64,000 nucleotides of DNA from Heloderma charlesbogerti (Eukaryota > Chordata > Lepidosauria > Squamata > Helodermatidae): positions 338,501-402,500 of the forward strand of contig JANEZZ010002664.1 in the NCBI GenBank assembly GCA_026122225.1. The letters run 5' to 3'. The notes below the pieces were generated by a model. That model ran no database searches and was not told the origin of the DNA. It was given only the letters and a program-made list of their open reading frames with translations. Both the position numbers and the translations under genes were made by a program. Below are positions 46,111 to 56,386 of the stretch, piece by piece. Positions within the stretch are counted from its first letter, which is position 1. Every line of letters starts with the position of its first letter.

Positions 46111-46429
46111 GGCTCTCACAGACTTAGGAGAGTCATATCAGTCTTTGAGAAGTGGGGTGAAAATGCATAAAAACCAGGGAAGAACCGAACAGTAGGTGGT
46201 TGGAGGAAATGGGGTGTGGCCAGGGGAAGGGGCGTAGCCATCTGGGGAATCTTGCAGGGCCAGACTGGAGGGCCAGATTTGGCCCCCTGGCCTGAGGTTC
46301 CCCATTCTTGATATAGTCACAACAGCAGTATCAAAAGAACGTTTTCAGGGAGGGAAAAGAAACATGAGGTGCAACTGCTAACTGCTAACAGTGAACCCCC
46401 CAATCTGCCCCACTGCCGGATAATTTATT

Positions 46430-47130
46430 TAGTTCTAGAATCAATTTATATATCACTTGCCATACCTAAAAATATATCTCTAAGCAGTCTGCAAAATCAA
46501 AAATGAAACTGGATCACAGTAAATACGAAAAGCCCTCTGTTAAAACGTTTCAAAAATTTAAAATCAAAACTAAACACCCAATAAACGCTCAGCAAACTAA
46601 CTGGGTGGCACAATCATTCAGCAAAGTTTTAGGTAAAGAGGTGGATCTTTAAGAGGCAGATCAAACCCACCATAGTTGGCACCTCCTGAAGACCAGCGGG
46701 GGAAGGGCATTCGATAAGGCGGGGGCCACCACGGAGAAGGCCCCCTTCCTGGTTGCTGCGAGATGGCAATCTGCCAGTCGTGGCACAGCCAGTAAAGCCT
46801 CCTCCGATGATTGAGGCAATCACGCAGGCCTATATCAGGGAAGGTGAGATGCCCAGTACCTGATCGCATGCAATTCAGGGTTAGATATGCCGGCAGGCAG
46901 CAAGACCTTGAACTTGGCTTGGGAGCTGGTAGATGGCCAGTGCAGTTGCTTCAACACCGGTATAATATGTGCACAGCCAGGCACCTCATGGAGCATCCCG
47001 GCTGCTGCACCTTGCACCAGCTTCAGCTCCTAGACCAAGCACAAGGGCAGCCCCAAATAAAGCACATTACAGTAGTCTAGACACAAAGTTATCAATGGGT
47101 GGCAATACCAGGCTCCAAAACTAATTTAGC
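46430..47130 (-). repeat. L2-clade LINE 3' fragment
   Basis: Contains 'caagggcagccccaaataaagcacattacagtagtctag', the family's near-coding segment, in reverse. It ends in a 29-bp direct duplication (about 47105-47158: CAGRCTCCAAAACTAATTTAG twice), next to the CR1 element that follows. Confidence 0.7.
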
Positions 47131-47157
47131 CTAATACCAGACTCCAAAACTAATTTA

Positions 47158-47427
47158 GTGCTAGGAACATGTTATCGTCCTCCAGACCAGAATGCTCAGA
47201 GTGACCTTGAGACGGAAAATGAAATCAGGGAGGCCTCCGAACAAGAAAGTGTTGTAATAATGGGCGGCTTCAATTTCCCCCACATTGACTGGATAAATGC
47301 ATGCTCCAGCCACGACAAAGAGGTTAAATTTCTCGATGCCCTAAACAATTGTGCCCTAGAACGGTTGGTCATGGAGCTGACCAGAGGGGAGGCGGCCTTG
47401 GATGGCGTCGCCCAGGACCTAGTATGA
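47158..47427 (+). pseudogene. CR1 endonuclease-domain fragment
   Basis: Ninety codons open. LGTCYRPPDQ, VVIMGGFNFPHIDW and the following LDALNNCALERLV match the middle of the CR1 AP-endonuclease: the 'YRPP' strand and the 'GDFN' motif, here changed to GGFN, which removes the catalytic Asp. It ends in a stop and the C-terminal catalytic SDH lies beyond it (about 47456-47465). Confidence 0.85.
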
Positions 47428-47522
47428 GAGGTAAATGTTGAACCAATTGGAAGCAGCGATCACAGCGCTATCAGATTTAATATATATTTAAGTGGGAAAT
47501 TGCCCAGACTTCAAAAGTCAAG

Positions 47523-47768
47523 AGAGCCAGCGTGGTGTAGCGGCAAGAGTGTTCGACTGGGAGTTGGGAGATCGGGGTTCTAGTCCCCACTCGGCCATGG
47601 AAGCTCACTGGGTGACTTTGGGCCAGTCACAGACTCTCAGTCCATCCCACCCCACAGGGTTGTTGTTGTGAGGATAAAATGGAGAGGAGGAGGATAATGT
47701 AAGCCGCCTTGGGTTCCTTGAAAGAGGAAAAAAGGCAGGATATAAATAAAATAAATACATAAATACAT
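47523..47768 (+). mobile_element. tRNA-derived SINE (squamate type) inside CR1
   Basis: AGAGCCAGCGTGGTGTAGCGG, B box GGTTCTAGTCCCC, then the same body as 37726-37967 with an (ATAA)n tail. Confidence 0.88.
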
Positions 47769-47921
47769 TAAAAATAGGGAACTTCTCTAAAATGAGGGAA
47801 CTGGTGAAACGGAAGTTAAAAGGGGGAGTCAAAAGGATTAAATCCCTTCAAACTGCTTGGAGGTTACTCAAAACCACACTTATAGAAGCCCAGCTAAAAT
47901 GTATGCCACAGGTTAGAAAAG

Positions 47922-48340
47922 TAGGGATGTATGAATCCCCTACCTGCCAGTCTGGGGGGGGGGGTCCGCTGGGGGGGAGGCAATCCATTCCTCCCCCTGG
48001 AATCCTCTGTGGCTGGCTCCGCTCCGAGGCAATTCCATGGAGCCGCCGGCCAGCTCCAAAGTGCCAGCGATACGGCCGCCATGCCGTATCGCTGGCTGAA
48101 GGGGACTACTGACTGTGGACGCAAATGGCATCCCAGACACCATTTGCGTCCGCAGTCAGTAGTCCCCTTCAGCCAGCGATACGGCATGGCGGCCGTATCG
48201 CTGGCAATCCGGAGCCGGAGGATCCAGCCGAAGAGGATTCCGCACAGAGGCGGGGTAAGTCTTCCGTTCCGCCACGGACTCCAGGGGGCCGGATTCTAAA
48301 GACTCATTGGAATCCGTGGCGGAATTCTCCACCATCCCTA
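47922..48340 (+). mobile_element. Foldback hAT-like element with a different palindromic core
   Basis: Starts TAGGGATGTATG, ends CATCCCTA; flanks TAGAAAAG (47914-47921) and TAGGAAAG (48341-48348), one mismatch. 419 bp. Its ends match the other foldback copies (GGGGGGAGGC...CCGGCTCCGCTCC on the left; CCGCCACGGA...TCCGTGGCGGAATTCTC on the right), with an outward GTAAGT at 48255-48260 and a weaker GTAGGG at the left. The core lacks TACGTA hairpins; instead 48063-48205 is a palindrome of GCCAGCGATACGGCCGCCAT modules around a CGCAAATGG centre. Confidence 0.88.
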
Positions 48341-48733
48341 TAGGAAAGGTAGCACTCAGTCCAAGAGGTCCCGGGCATGGTTACCGAGCAGTGTTAAGGG
48401 AGCTATTAGAGAAGAGAGAGCTTCCGTCAGAAAATGGGAGTCTTGCCCAAGCAAGGAAAACAAAAGGCAGCACAAGCTTGCCCAAAGACAATGCAAGCAG
48501 ACAATAAGAGATGCAAAAAAAGCATTTTGAAGAGCATATCGCTACGCTAAGAACATCAAGGCCAACAATAAAGAATTCTTTAACTATATCAGAAGCAGAA
48601 AACTAGCTAGGGAGGCAGTTGGATCACTGGATGACAATGGAGTAGATTGCAGAGAAGCTGAATGAATTCTTTTCATCCATCTTCACTGCAGAAGATATAG
48701 GACAGATACCTGTGCCTGAACTGATGTTTTCAG

Positions 48734-49448
48734 TAGGGTTGGCGGAGAATTTCTCCCCGAAACTTCAGGGGGCCGAGCGCCAACATGTTCAGCCCCCCGA
48801 AGAAGTTTCGGGGAGAAATTATCTGCACCCCCCTGCCCCCCGCACCCCCCCCCCGGGACGGGACTTACCTTTCCCGAATGTCCCTCCCAGCGGCGGGTCC
48901 CGGCGGCGGTTCGTCGGGTCTTCGTCAGGGGCGGGGGCGGCAGCCGGTCTTTTGACTGGCTGCTGCCGCCGCCATTCCAATAAAAGTAAAAAAAAAAAAC
49001 AACGCCCCCGTGATAGGCTACGTGATGATTAACGTAGCCTATCACGGCTAGATTTGCAAAGTCAGCCATGACAGGCTACGTAAATCGTCACGTAGCCTAT
49101 CACGGGTGACTTAAAAAACAAAAGCGTGTACGGATAATGGCGCCCCCCATAGGGAGCCGCCATTCGCGTTCCTTATTTGGTCGCTGTAGTCTACGTAAAG
49201 ATTACGTAGACTACGGCGAAAATAAGGGCAACGCAAATAGCGTCACGTAGCCTATCACGGGGGCATTTTTTTTTTTTTTACTTTTTATTTCGCGGCCGGG
49301 CGAGGCGCCTCCTCCCCGGCCTGAATTTTGGCCAGGCGAGGCGGGAAGCTTCCCCCCCCGGCCTGAACTTCGGGGGGAGAGCAGCGAAGCACCTCCCCCC
49401 CACCACGAAAAGCTGCGAGACCAGGTAAGTGGCTTTCGTGCATTCCTA
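48734..49448 (-). mobile_element. Foldback hAT-like element, long type with deleted core half
   Basis: Starts TAGGGTTGGCGG, ends CATTCCTA, with a perfect 8-bp duplication GTTTTCAG (48726-48733, 49449-49456). 715 bp, about 200 bp shorter than its relatives. The left arm of the core is intact up to the centre (GCAACGCAAATAGCG, about 49230-49244), then jumps straight to the last hairpin's outer stem (TCACGTAGCCTATCACGG). Outward donors at both ends are perfect: ACTTACCT at 48863-48870 and GTAAGT at 49425-49430. Confidence 0.92.
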
Positions 49449-49484
49449 GTTTTCAGGGAGTCTGAGGAACTGAGGCAAATAGTT

Positions 49485-50220
49485 GTGACAAAAGATGAAG
49501 TTCTCAACCTTATGAATCATAAATTGAAAGCAAATAAATCACCGAGCCCAGATGGTATCCATCCTAGAGTTCTCAAAGAAGTCAAATATGAAATTGCTGA
49601 TCTTCTAACCAAAATATGCAACATGTCCCTAAGATCAGACTCTATACTAGAGGACTGGAAGATGGCTAACATAACACCAATTTTCAAAAAGGGATCCAGG
49701 AGGGATCCAGGAAATCACCAGCCAGTTAGCTTAACGTGTGTTCCGGGTAAATTGGTTGAAGGCATTATTAAAGATAAACTTAGTAAGCATATAGAAGGAC
49801 AAGCCCTGCTGAAAAAAAAAATCAGCACGGCTTCTGCAAAAGTAAGTCCTGTCTCACTAACCTTTTAGAGTTCTTTGAGAGGAACAATAAACATGTAGAC
49901 AGGGGTGATCCAGTAGACACTGTTTACTCGGACTTCCAAAAGGCTTTTGACAAAGTCTCTCACCAAAGACTCCTGAGCAAACTTAGCAGTCTTGGAATCA
50001 GAGGAGAGGTCCTCTTATGGATCAGTAACTGGTTAAAGAACAGAAAGGAGAGAGTAGGAATAAATGGTACATTCTCCCAATGGGGGAAGTAAATAGTGGG
50101 GGCCCACAGGGACGTGTGTTAGGACCAATGCTTTTCAACCTGTTCATAAATGATCTGGAATTAGGAGTGAGCAGTGAAGTGGCCAAGTCTGCAGATGACA
50201 CCAAATTATTTAGGGTGGTT
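49485..50220 (+). pseudogene. CR1 reverse-transcriptase fragment
   Basis: The first 127 codons contain NKSPSPDGIHPRVLKE and DWKMANITPIFKKGSR, the fingers region of CR1-type reverse transcriptases. After a frame break at about 49835-49868 the palm follows: VYSDFQKAFDKVSHQRLL, then a damaged PQG region, then [13 protein letters not shown] at about 50180-50220. The catalytic box is normally FADD; here a Ser replaces Phe, and at least two frame breaks precede it. Inactive. Confidence 0.87.
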
Positions 50221-51205
50221 TAAAACAAAAAGGGATTGTGAAGAGCTCCAAAAGGATCTCTCCAAACTGGGAGAATGGGCATCTAAACGGCAAATGCGTT
50301 TCAATGTAAACAAGGGTAAGGTGATGCATGTTTGGGGGGAGGGATCCCAACTTCAGATATAACCTGATGGGATCTGAGCTACCGGTGACTGACCAGAAAA
50401 GAGAGCTTGGGGTCATGGTGGACAGCTCGACGAAGATATCAATCCAGTGTGTGGCCACTGTAAAAAAGGCAAACTCCCTGTTAGGAAAGGAATTGAGAAT
50501 AAAATTGCCAACATCATACCTCCCCTATACAAATCTATGGTGCAGCCACTCTTGGAATACTGTGTCCTGTTCTGGTCACACCACCTAAAAAAAGTTATTG
50601 AATAGATGGAAAAAGTGCAGAAAAGGGCAACTGAAAGGATCAAGGGTCTGGAGCATCTCCCCTCTGAGAGAGGGTTACAACAGCTGGGATTGTTTAGCTT
50701 GGGAAAAAGAGGGGTAAAGGGAGACATGAGAGAGGAGTACAAAATTATGTCTGCTGTGGAAAAAGTGGATAGGAAGACATTTTTCTCCCTCTCTCTTGAT
50801 ACGAGAACCCAACAGGGTCACCCCATGAAGCTGACTGGTGGAGATTCAGGACAGATCAAAGGAAGGACTTCTTTGCACAGCATCAAACTATGGAATTCAC
50901 TATCACAGGATGTTGTGATGGCCACCAATTTGGATGGCTTTGAAAGGGGGTTGGACAAATTCCTGGAGGAAAAGGCTATCAATGGCTACTAGTCCTGATG
51001 GCTATGTGCTGCCTCCAGAACCAGAGGCAGTGAGCCTATGTGCACCAGTTGCTGGGGAACATGGGTGGGAGGGTGCTGTTGCACTCCTGTCCTGCTTGTG
51101 GGTTCCTGGTCGACAGCTGGTTGGCCACTGTGTGAACAGAATGCTGGACTAGATGGATCTGTGGTCTGATCTAGCAGGGCTCTTCTTATGTTCTTACATT
51201 CTTAA

Positions 51206-52139
51206 TGCATGGACTATGGTGGTGGCCGGTGAAGTGAGGGAGTTCCATTGTTTGGGCGTAACGCAGGAGAAAGCCCTATATTATGGGAACCTGGGTTGGA
51301 TGCTGGTAACCAAATCCCTTGGCCACCACTCTGTCATAATGAGCAAATATGTTGGAATCATCCAGAGGCTCGATTCTTGATCCATCCACCCTCTTGACTA
51401 GAGTGGCCACTTACACCTCGCCAAAACGGAGGACGAAAGAGGACACCGGGTTGCATAAAATGCATGTGTGCTCATTTGTAGGTATAGATGCACATTTGGA
51501 AATCATTGCTATGATTTCAATAGAAATACAGTCCATCCTAACCTAGTGGGTGATGGAAAATCTGGCGTGACTTACACCAGAGTTGCTTTAGGCAGAGAAA
51601 GCGTGGCAATGCCGCATTTAGTATTGGAGGCAATAAACACAGGCTGGACCCAGTTTCGAAGAAAGTCAAATCGGCTTCCCTGATTAGTGCTTTTATACAC
51701 AATGTCAGAGAAGCCGATCTAATACTGTTTAACTACAAGCACCCCTATAACGCTGGGTATGTGAGTGATGGCATGAGATGTAGTTCCTCCAGGCACAGCC
51801 CGCATGACGTTTGTTGCAGAGGCAGGAGGAGAAGGGGGAGGAAGGAAGGAAGGAAGGAAGGGAAAGGGGAGGGGGCAGGAAATACAAACTGATCAAGCTA
51901 CAGGACTTTCTCTATCACCCCCTAGTGTCTGGATGCATGCAGAGTTATTTATATTATCCAGCAGCGGGAAAGACTGCAACCAGCTGTGCTGTGTGCTCAT
52001 TCTGCTATCAACACAGGGACTTTATCAAGCCATTGTTCTGCCTCATTCACAGAATTTTACTGGGGCTCCAAACGCCGTCCCCTTCCACTCATAATCCTCC
52101 CTTGTTTTCTCACTGCTGCTTCTCTCTTTTGTCATTTAT
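51206..52139. other. No gene recognised
   Basis: Contains a short (GGAA)n run at 51840-51870 and otherwise no repeat or exon I can name. Confidence 0.45.
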
Positions 52140-52620
52140 TTATTTAGTACTTTTCTAATCCACCCAATAACTAATGTTCTCTGGGCTGATTACAGCCAGT
52201 TAAAAAAAATAAAACACCGTTTTAAAACACAGTCGAAAATGTAAAATATAATACAAATATTTAAAAGAATAAAATACGATCTAATACAAAACAATGAACA
52301 GCACAGGAATCGATAAAACAGATGTAATAACCTAGAATGGGGTCTCTAAAATGCCTGGGAGAAAAGAAAGGTCTTTGCCTGGCACTGAACAGATAACAGC
52401 GTAGGTGCCAGGCGAGCCTCTTTGGGGAGTTTATCCCAAAAGTGAGGTACCACCACCAAGAAGGCCCTCTCTCTTGTAGCCACCTGCCTAACTTCCTTTG
52501 GTGGGGGCGCCCGAAGGAGGGGCTCTGAAGATGACCTACAGGTCTGAGCAGGAACATGTGGGAAGAGATGTGCCGTTAGACACTCTGGCCCCAAGCTATT
52601 TAGGGCTTTAAGAAATAAAC
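52140..52620 (-). repeat. L2-clade LINE 3' fragment
   Basis: 'atttatttatttagtacttttctaatccacc' end followed by the 'ccaccaccaagaaggccctctctc' and 'agaaggtctttgcctgg' words of these tails, read in reverse. Confidence 0.6.
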
Positions 52621-52745
52621 ATCAACATCACCAACAAACAGCCATTAAGGAGAAAAAGGCACAACAGACTTTTGACCAGTAGAACTAGAAGGAAGGAACA
52701 TGGATGTGGAACCCCAAACCCAGTCCCACTGGGGTAATGATCAAG

Positions 52746-53315
52746 GAGCTGGAGTATCGTCCCTATGAGGGAAGGTTACAATAACTGGGATTGTGTAGCT
52801 TGGGAAAAAGGAGGGTCAGGGAAGACATGAGAGAGGAGTACAAAATTACGCCTGGTGTTGAGAAAGTGGATAGGAAGACATTTTTCTCCCTCTCTCTTGA
52901 TACGAGAACCCAACAGGGTCACCCCATGAAGCTGACTGGTGGGAGATTCAGGACAGATCAAAGGAAGGACCTCTTCGCACAGCGCAGAGTCAAAGTATGG
53001 AATTCACTACCACGGGATGTTGTGATGGCCGCCCATTTGGATGGCTTTGAAAGGGGGTTAGGCAAATCCATGGAGGAAAAGGCTACCAACGGCTACTAGT
53101 CCTGATGGCTATGTGCTACCTCCAGAACCAGAGGCAGTGAGCCTATGTGCACCAGTTGCTGTGGAACATGGGTGGGAGGGTGCTGTTGCACTCATGTCCT
53201 GCTTCTGGGCTTCCTGTGGGCAGCTGGTTGGCCACTGTGTGAACAGAATGCTGGAGGAGATGGACCCTTGGCCTGATCCGGCAGGGCTCTTCTCATGTTC
53301 TTCTGTTCTTAATGA
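52746..53315 (+). repeat. CR1-clade LINE 3' fragment
   Basis: Very similar to 50690-51205 over its whole length ('gggaagacatgagagaggagtac', 'gaagacatttttctccctc', 'ggatgttgtgatggcc', 'tgaacagaatgctgg'). It extends the same family and shows little divergence between the two copies. Confidence 0.88.
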
Positions 53316-53909
53316 CCTGGCCCTCCGAGGTTCCCCAGACGGCCATGCCCTCTTTCCCCCAGCTACTGGTCATTCGGTGGTGCCCCGTCTTTTCTGCCAT
53401 TCCCCCACCCGCATTTTGAAAGGTTGAAATGCCTCTTCTAAAGCTTAGTTACCGGCAATGGGAGCTTGAAGCCTACAAGATGCTGGTCTTTTTGTCTTTT
53501 GGCTCTGCCCCTTCTGCCTTGGGCCCACCCGCCCCTGGAATGCAGCCCCTGAGATTGAATCCATCCCTCAGGCCGAAAGGGGTTCCGCACCCCTAGTCTG
53601 GAAGCAGCCCAGATGTGAGCGCTTGATGAGCAACTTCAGTCTCCGCCCTCCCACCCCACTGCTCTCCCGTCTCACCTTTCTTTACCTTTAAACTGGACCT
53701 GGACCACCATGCAGCCCTCCCGGCAGGGCAGAAGATGGATTGGGATCTGCCCGTGGTTCTCCGCTTGATTTGTAGCAGATTGCTGGGATTCTGGCTGCCT
53801 TCCGCTTCACAACAGGAGTGGCCAAAAGTTGTGTTTGGAGACAGGTCAGGCAGGAAACAAGCAGGAGCGGGTTTGCAGGGCAAAAACAAATCCCTGGGAT
53901 GAGCTCAGA

Positions 53910-54275
53910 ATAGGGCTGGCAGAACGGGTAGGCCTGGCCAGGCCCCCGCCAAGGGGCCCGCTGACAAGAGCCCCGTGGAGTTGCTCCTCCTCTTCACCTC
54001 TGCAACCAGCTTGTTCACCTGCCTCTCGCTCTGGCCCAGGCAACCGTGGCGGTGAGACGGAGGAGGTCCTGGGGCCTCCTGGCTCCCCGCCTGTCCAGCA
54101 AGCAAGTGGGGCCATGATGAGGAAGAGGAGGGGGAAGATCAGCTGGGGACCATGGCAGTGAGGAGACGGACGTACTGAAGGAGGGGGGCCATGGAAGGCG
54201 TCTTCCCCAGGGGCCCTCCGAAACCCAGCACTGGCTCAATCGAAGCGGATGCCCTTTCCCGCACCTTCAGCCCCA
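53910..54275. repeat. Unclassified dispersed repeat, copy 2
   Basis: Partner of 11085-11440: 'agggctggcag', 'aggggcccgctgacaagagccc', 'ttgttcacctgcctctcgctctgg', 'gaggagacggacgtactga' and 'cttccccaggggccctccgaaa' lie in matching order. GC-rich, no known family. Confidence 0.6.
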
Positions 54276-54700
54276 GAACCAGTATTTCCCCCCTGCTGGA
54301 ACCGGGGGTTCTACCAAAGCACTCGTTGATCACAGGCCTGGAGTCCGCCCACCCCAGCACCCGAAAACGGTCCTCTGCAAAGTAGGCCCTGTGGCCACCC
54401 AATCCTTGAGCTCCCGTCCCTGTTGTGTGAGCGTCTGGCCAGCAGGAGGCAGCGCAGCGCTTTCCCGAGCCTGCTGGATGCCGGCCGGCTCTCCGCGTGG
54501 CCGTGTGCGCAGCCTGAACATGCCAGGGGCAGAAAGCCCCAGCCGGGGGGAGCGTTCGGGATGTTTCTTATCCTCCCCCTGTTCATGGTGCAATCAGGCT
54601 TCTCATCATGTTCTATTATCATTGCAGCTGGGGGGATCAGTGCGCTGCGTGGCAGATGGGGCCTGTCAGTGCCCAGTAATTGACTTGAGACGGGAGAGCG
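54276..54700. other. GC-rich unique stretch without assigned gene
   Basis: CpG-containing sequence (about 54420-54560) with short open frames on both strands, no recognised domain and no convincing splice borders. It could be a regulatory CpG cluster; I cannot support a gene. Confidence 0.35.
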
Positions 54701-55482
54701 GGGGGAGGGGGGAGAGAGGGAGCGAGAGAGGGAGAGAGAGAGGGAGAGACTCTTTATCGCCTGTCACTCACCACCACCCCTCCCGCTGGCACCCAGGCTT
54801 TCGGATCGGTGTTTGCCATGGAATCACTCAGCAGCTGGCAACAGCTCCTCCTCAGAAGGTCAACGGGATGTTGGCCACACACAGCCGCGGCCTGCCTCAG
54901 CCTCCTTGAACCTTGCTGCCATTTCTCTCTGGGTGACCCCATCGTACACCCCCATAGTATATATTCCCACCTCAACACCCTTTTCTGATCTTGGAAAAAA
55001 GTAACACAGCCCATTGGTCACAACACCCCTCCTGTCCCCCTTCTCCCCACTCCTTCTCTCTTTTGACACTCCTTCTCTCTCCTTCCCTCCCTCCCTCAAT
55101 CCCTGTTTGCCGTGCCCATTTTCTCTTTCTCTTTCTGGCACTCCCTTTCTTTCTCTCACTCATTCTCTTTCTGCCACTCCCCTTCTCTCTCTCCACCCCT
55201 TTTCTTTTTCTCCACTCCTTCTCTTCTCTTCTCTTCTCTTCTCTTCACTCTCTCTCCCTGTTTGCCATGCCCATTTTCTCTTTATTTTTCTCTTTCTGGC
55301 ACTCCCTTTCTCTCTCTCACTCATTCTCTTTCTGCCACTCCCCTTCTCTCTCTCTCTCTCCACCCCTTTTCTCTTTCTCTACCCCTTCTCTCTTCTCCTC
55401 TCCTCTCCTCTCCTCTCCTCTCCTCTTCTCTACTCTACTCTCTCTCTGTCTTGGCACCCCTTTTCTTTCTTTCTTTCTTTCT

Positions 55483-55514
<32 letters not shown>

Positions 55515-55520
55515 TATAGC
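54698..55520. repeat. GA/CT-rich microsatellite region
   Basis: A (GA)n patch at 54698-54755 and a long CT/CTTT/CCTCT tract at 55030-55520. A roughly 165-bp block (about 55090-55255, 'tttgccgtgcccattttctc' onward) is repeated at about 55258-55425. Long open frames here result from the absence of stops in polypyrimidine sequence. Confidence 0.93.
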
Positions 55521-55549
55521 ACTGGCTCTCGTAGAGCCGCCAATGGGAG

Positions 55550-55715
55550 TCCTCCACTAGGCTCCACCCCTTCTCACCAGGCTCCACCCCCTCTTGAGCC
55601 ACCAAGTGCCATCTCCAGTAGGCTCCACCCCAACCCACCAGTCTCCATTCCCTCTTGAACCACCAGGTGGCACCCTCCCCTGAGCTCCACCCATCTCACC
55701 AGGCTCCGCCCCCTG
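55550..55715. repeat. Short tandem-like repeat (CTCCACCCC)
   Basis: The words 'aggctccacccc', 'tctcaccaggctcc' and 'tcttgagccaccaagtg/ggtgg' recur four to five times at irregular 30-60 bp intervals. Confidence 0.6.
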
Positions 55716-56136
55716 GCATGAGGCAGCACCCAGACTCTGCCCCCTGAGTTTCAGGATGTGAGCCTCAGGGGATCTGGCAAATGTAACAGCTGCTTTCTTG
55801 TACCCTCTGTCATGCCCTTCCCTGGAGAAATCCTCTTCAGGGATGGTCTGAAGGCTCCTGAACCGGAGGTCCTCGGGCACAAGTTGCTTCAGGTGAACCT
55901 GGGGCTGACCCAGAATTTCCTGGGCCCCTGGGAGAGGAGGCTTCCGATCTTCCCCAAGGTGGAAATCTCTGCTCCTGGGTCAGAGCAAGATACTGTGCCA
56001 GCGCCAAAAAGTACCGGCTAAGGCCATGGCCAAGGGAGGGAGTGTCCACTTACAGAAAAGGACTCCCCAAGGGTAAAGACCCTCCTCGTGAGCAAGGCCC
56101 TCCTCACGAGTGCCTGGGTTTTGCCAAAGGGCCTGT

Positions 56137-56386
56137 GAGAGTCAGTGTGGCGTAGTGGCTAGAGCGTCGGACCGGGAGCTGGGAGATCCGGGTTCTAGTC
56201 CCCACTCGGCCATGGGAGCTCACGGGGCAACTTTGGGCCAGTCACAGACTCTCAGCCCAGCCTACCTCACAGGGTTGTTGTTGCTGTGAGGATAAAATGG
56301 AGAGGAGGAGGATCGTGGAAGCCGCCCTGGGGTCCTTGCAAGAGGAAAAAAGACAGGATGTGCATGCAGTAAATAAATAAATAATC
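56137..56386 (+). mobile_element. tRNA-derived SINE (squamate type)
   Basis: GAGTCAGTGTGGCGTAGTGG A-box side, GGTTCTAGTCCCC B box, shared body, (AAAT)n tail. Confidence 0.88.

Larger units (their letters stand above)
47145..51210 (+). mobile_element. CR1-clade LINE, 5'-truncated, split by three younger insertions
   Basis: Endonuclease sequence begins near 47158, the reverse transcriptase spans 49457-50220, and the 3' tail ends near 51205 with 'gatctagcagggctcttcttatgttcttac'. It is interrupted by a tRNA SINE (47523-47768), a 419-bp foldback element (47922-48340) and a 715-bp foldback element (48734-49448). All parts are on the same strand and in the expected order, so this is a single original insertion. 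Confidence 0.85.

Noticed and set aside
54391..54909. Possible GC-rich coding exon (172 codons open on plus)
   Set aside because: Frames on the opposite strand are equally open, no domain is recognisable, and part of the frame runs into a (GA)n tract.
55014..55658. Plus-strand frames of 135-214 codons rich in Ser, Leu and Phe
   Set aside because: Polypyrimidine microsatellite; (TCT)n and (CTC)n runs have no stop codons in any plus-strand phase.
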